The notes beneath the pieces are model-generated. The model made no database searches. It had not been told where the DNA came from and was given only the letters and a program-made list of their open reading frames with translations. The position numbers and the translations under genes are program-made. DNA of 8,880 nt, from the NCBI GenBank assembly GCA_016207365.1, contig JACQPU010000064.1:1-8880 (forward strand). The letters are read 5' to 3'. The stretch comes from Ignavibacteriales bacterium. Its GTDB lineage: Bacteria; Bacteroidota; Ignavibacteria; UBA10030. Positions 6,858 to 8,880 of this stretch are shown here, piece after piece (position 1 is the first letter of the stretch; every line of letters starts with the position of its first letter).

Positions 6858-6888
6858 TTTGTTTCCCGGGGAAATGTCTTTATATTTC
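6858..6888 (+). promoter_or_regulatory. Bacteroidota-type promoter with palindromic spacer
   Basis: TTTG (6858-6861) and TATATTTC (6881-6888) are separated by 19 nt, the spacing of the Bacteroidota -33/-7 promoter (TTTG, TAnnTTTG), with one mismatch in the second box. It can also be read as TTGTTT-16 nt-TATATT. Between the boxes lies the near-perfect palindrome TTTCCCGGGGAAA (6862-6874), a possible operator half-site pair. It sits after the rsmB stop and about 45 nt before the DUF1028 start. Motif-based only. Confidence 0.5.
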
Positions 6889-6924
6889 TTCGTCCTGAGA
6901 TCCTTCCACGCTATCGTACACCAT

Positions 6925-6928
6925 GGAG
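6925..6928 (+). promoter_or_regulatory. Shine-Dalgarno favouring the second ATG of the DUF1028 gene
   Basis: GGAG lies 6 nt upstream of the ATG at 6935 and overlaps the ATG at 6923. The 6923 start has no Shine-Dalgarno of its own. Starting at 6935 also gives a conventional signal peptide beginning MRN. Confidence 0.5.
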
Positions 6929-6934
6929 AACGGC

Positions 6935-7957
6935 ATGAGGAACACGGCGATAACCGCTCTTGTCCCGGGCATCCTTCTTTTCCTTCCACCTGAACTTCCA
7001 TCTCACCGTGAAGATCCGTTCGCAGCGACGTTTTCTATTGCAGCGGTCGATCTGGAAAATGGAGATGTGGGTGTTGCGGTGCAATCAAAGTTTCCCAATG
7101 TCCGTCCGGTCGTGCCGTGGGTCGAGGTTGGCGTAGGGGCGATCGCCACGCAATCGTTCGTCAACGTTTCCTATGGGGTTCGCGGACTTGCATTGATGCG
7201 CAACGGGGCAACGGCCGAAGAGGCGCTCAGAATTCTTATTCAGACCGACAGCTCCCGTGAAGTACGCCAGGCTGGTATCGTCGATGCGCACGGAAACGCC
7301 GCAAGCTGGACGGGAAACGAGTGTTTCGATTGGGCCGGAGGAATGGCAGGGGGAAATTTCGGCGGAAAGGGAGTGCTGGTGACCGGGAAGGGCTTTGCTG
7401 CGCAGGGAAATATTCTGGTGGGCCGGGAGACCGTGGAAGCCATGGCCCGCACCTTTGATTCCACGGACGGGTCGCTTGCCGATAGGCTGCTTGCTGCCCT
7501 CCTTGCCGGGGGAAAGGCCGGCGGGGACAGGCGTGGTGAGCAATCCGCTGCTCTTATGGTGAAGCGCAAGGGGGCAGGGTACGACGGGACAACGGACGAC
7601 TTCATCGATATCAGCGTGTATGACCATGCAAAACCGCTGGCGGAGCTTGAACGGCTCTACAATTTGCACAAACTGTTTTTCTTTCGTACCGACCCTGCAA
7701 ATCTTCTGACGATTGACGAGAAACTCTGCAGGGAATTGCAGGCCTTGCTGAAAGACAAAGCCTATAAGGGTACTGCCTTCTACACCGGCGCTGTGAATGG
7801 TGTCTTTGATGCCGCTACGAAGAAAGCTTTGCAGGACTTCATGGGATGGGAAAACTATGACGTCCGGATCAGGGATGATAACAAGATCGACAGGGAAGTT
7901 CTGGACGATATCAGAAAGAACTACGCAACGTGGAAGCGACAAAAGGGAAAACGATGA
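6935..7957 (+). CDS. exported DUF1028 protein with C-terminal peptidoglycan-binding-like domain
   Basis: 340 residues from the preferred ATG (an alternative at 6923 adds four). Residues 1-20 look like a signal peptide or membrane anchor (MRN, then TAITALVPGILLFL). Residues 32-235 are a DUF1028 domain: TFSIAAVDLENGDVGVAVQSKF begins it (first 20 residues 32-51), followed by VVPW (59-62), GAIATQSFVNVSYG (68-81) and GGDRRGEQSAALMV (196-209). DUF1028 is placed among Ntn-hydrolase-like folds, and the Thr at 32 is where its N-terminal nucleophile would be expected. Residues about 257-335 match the putative peptidoglycan-binding domain often found behind DUF1028, with GAVNGVFDAATKKALQDFMG (285-304). 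The stop overlaps the kbl start (ATGA), so the two are translated together. Substrate and activity are unknown; a periplasmic hydrolase is the simplest guess. Confidence 0.85.
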   Translation: MRNTAITALVPGILLFLPPELPSHREDPFAATFSIAAVDLENGDVGVAVQSKFPNVRPVVPWVEVGVGAIATQSFVNVSYGVRGLALMRNGATAEEALRILIQTDSSREVRQAGIVDAHGNAASWTGNECFDWAGGMAGGNFGGKGVLVTGKGFAAQGNILVGRETVEAMARTFDSTDGSLADRLLAALLAGGKAGGDRRGEQSAALMVKRKGAGYDGTTDDFIDISVYDHAKPLAELERLYNLHKLFFFRTDPANLLTIDEKLCRELQALLKDKAYKGTAFYTGAVNGVFDAATKKALQDFMGWENYDVRIRDDNKIDREVLDDIRKNYATWKRQKGKR

Positions 7958-8880
7958 ATGTGAATGAGCTGTTCGCGTCGGAATTGAAGCGGTTGGAGGA
8001 GTCAAAGACCTACAAGTACGAAACAGCCCTGGAAAGCCCGCAGGCAGGAGTCGTCAAAGTTCGCGGCAAGAATGTCATTATGCTTGCGTCGAACAACTAT
8101 CTGGGGATGTCCAACCATCGGAAAATCCGCAAGGCTGCCGCCGAGGGAATAAGAAAATACGGGTTTGGCGTGGCCTCGGTCCGGTTTCTCTGCGGTACGC
8201 AGACCATCCATCTGGAGCTCGAGAAACAGGTCTCGAAATTCGTCGGGGCGGAGGACACGATTCTCTTCTCGTCATGTTTTGCCGCCAATGAGGGCTTTTT
8301 TGCGTCGCTAACGAATGAGAAGCTGGGGTATGAATCGTACAAGGACGTTATCTATAGTGACCGCTTGAACCATGCCAGCATCATCGATGGCCAGCGCCTC
8401 TGCAGGGCCGAGACGGTGGACAAAAAGATTTACGAGCATGCAAACACGGCTCACCTTGAGCAATTGCTCGAAGAAGACCGGAATAAGGACTACCGGTTTC
8501 GCATCGTAGCAACGGATGGCGTATTCAGCATGGAGGGAGACCTTGCGCCGCTCCCACGGCTTGTGGAGCTCGCCCGGCAGTACGGTGCGATGTTGTTTGT
8601 GGATGATTCACACGCCATCGGCGTGTGCGGGAAGACGGGACGCGGTACGCCTGAACATTTTGGAGTGCTCGGGAATGTGGATGTTCTGACCGGAACTCTC
8701 GGGAAGGCCATTGGAGGGGCGTCCGGGGGATATATCAGCGGATCCCGGGAACTGATTGCTTACCTTCGCCAGAAGTCGCGGCCATATACATTTTCGAATT
8801 CCCTTCCACCCTCAATTGTGGAGGCGTGTAAAGCTTCCTTCAAACTGCTTTCGCGCGACAGGTCTCTTGTCGGCCGGCTC
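7954..8880 (+). CDS. kbl: glycine C-acetyltransferase (2-amino-3-ketobutyrate CoA ligase), 3' end outside window
   Basis: The first 309 residues are present of a protein expected near 400. It is a PLP-dependent alpha-oxoamine synthase that cleaves 2-amino-3-ketobutyrate with CoA to glycine and acetyl-CoA, the second step of threonine breakdown. Visible landmarks: LASNNYLGM (44-52), RFLCGTQTIHLELE (77-90), LNHASIIDGQRLC (138-150), ATDGVFSMEGD (186-196), VDDSHAIG (216-223) with the PLP-binding Asp217 and His220, GTLGKAIGGASGGY (247-260) with the Schiff-base lysine K251, and SRPYTFSNSLPP (275-286), which is distinctive for Kbl against serine palmitoyltransferase and BioF. The stretch 113-136 is a few residues longer than in E. 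coli Kbl. The ATG at 7954 overlaps the DUF1028 stop and has AAGGGA 5 nt before it. Threonine dehydrogenase is not in the window. Confidence 0.93.
   Translation, partial: MNVNELFASELKRLEESKTYKYETALESPQAGVVKVRGKNVIMLASNNYLGMSNHRKIRKAAAEGIRKYGFGVASVRFLCGTQTIHLELEKQVSKFVGAEDTILFSSCFAANEGFFASLTNEKLGYESYKDVIYSDRLNHASIIDGQRLCRAETVDKKIYEHANTAHLEQLLEEDRNKDYRFRIVATDGVFSMEGDLAPLPRLVELARQYGAMLFVDDSHAIGVCGKTGRGTPEHFGVLGNVDVLTGTLGKAIGGASGGYISGSRELIAYLRQKSRPYTFSNSLPPSIVEACKASFKLLSRDRSLVGRL

Noticed and set aside
6862..6874. TTTCCCGGGGAAA as an rsmB terminator hairpin
   Set aside because: The centre is one base, so a hairpin could keep only a short, weak stem, and no T tract follows. It is better viewed as a possible operator.
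7085..8005. 306-codon open frame on the minus strand opposite the DUF1028 gene
   Set aside because: It lies fully opposite a well-supported gene and the start of kbl, and its translation is low in complexity and matches no family I know.

Overview
This window looks like ordinary chromosome of a bacterium from the Bacteroidota/Chlorobi/Ignavibacteria side of the FCB group. Three things suggest this: a PorQ-like type IX secretion protein, the variant GlmU-like sugar nucleotidyltransferase/acyltransferase common in Bacteroidota, and one promoter with TTTG and TAnnTTT-type boxes at Bacteroidota spacing. Base composition is moderately GC-rich by eye and coding density is very high. I see no tRNA, rRNA, insertion sequence, CRISPR array, integrase or phage gene. 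The lineage below phylum level is inference.

Layout. (1) Bases 2-2039, plus strand: a tightly packed three-gene unit of a TPR protein (5' end outside the window), a ZIP-family metal transporter and a small SAM-dependent methyltransferase-like protein. Each start codon overlaps the previous stop (ATGA, GTGA). A three-unit heptamer repeat runs through the final stop. (2) Bases 2075-3016, minus strand: porQ, convergent with the methyltransferase gene. (3) Bases 3064-3412, plus strand: rpmE (ribosomal protein L31, zinc-binding form) with its own promoter, a strong Shine-Dalgarno and a textbook intrinsic terminator. (4) Bases 3444-6847, plus strand: nagB, the GlmU-like gene and rsmB, separated by 6 and 8 nt. 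(5) Bases 6858-8880, plus strand: a Bacteroidota-type promoter with a palindrome between its boxes, then an exported DUF1028 protein with a C-terminal peptidoglycan-binding-like domain, overlapping by 4 nt the start of kbl (glycine C-acetyltransferase). kbl runs off the window.

How the genes work together. NagB and the GlmU-like protein both act around glucosamine phosphates, one at the link to fructose-6-phosphate and the other toward UDP-GlcNAc, so the block may sit at the entry to cell-envelope precursor synthesis, with rsmB (16S rRNA methylation) as a housekeeping passenger. The DUF1028-kbl pair joins an exported protein of unknown activity to threonine/glycine catabolism. The TPR-ZIP-methyltransferase unit has no obvious shared pathway.

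I did not find a clear, undescribed multi-gene system. The most interesting points are the exported DUF1028 protein with its promoter palindrome and kbl coupling, the GlmU-like protein without a recognisable classical pyrophosphorylase motif, and the heptamer repeat that places a stop in all three forward frames.
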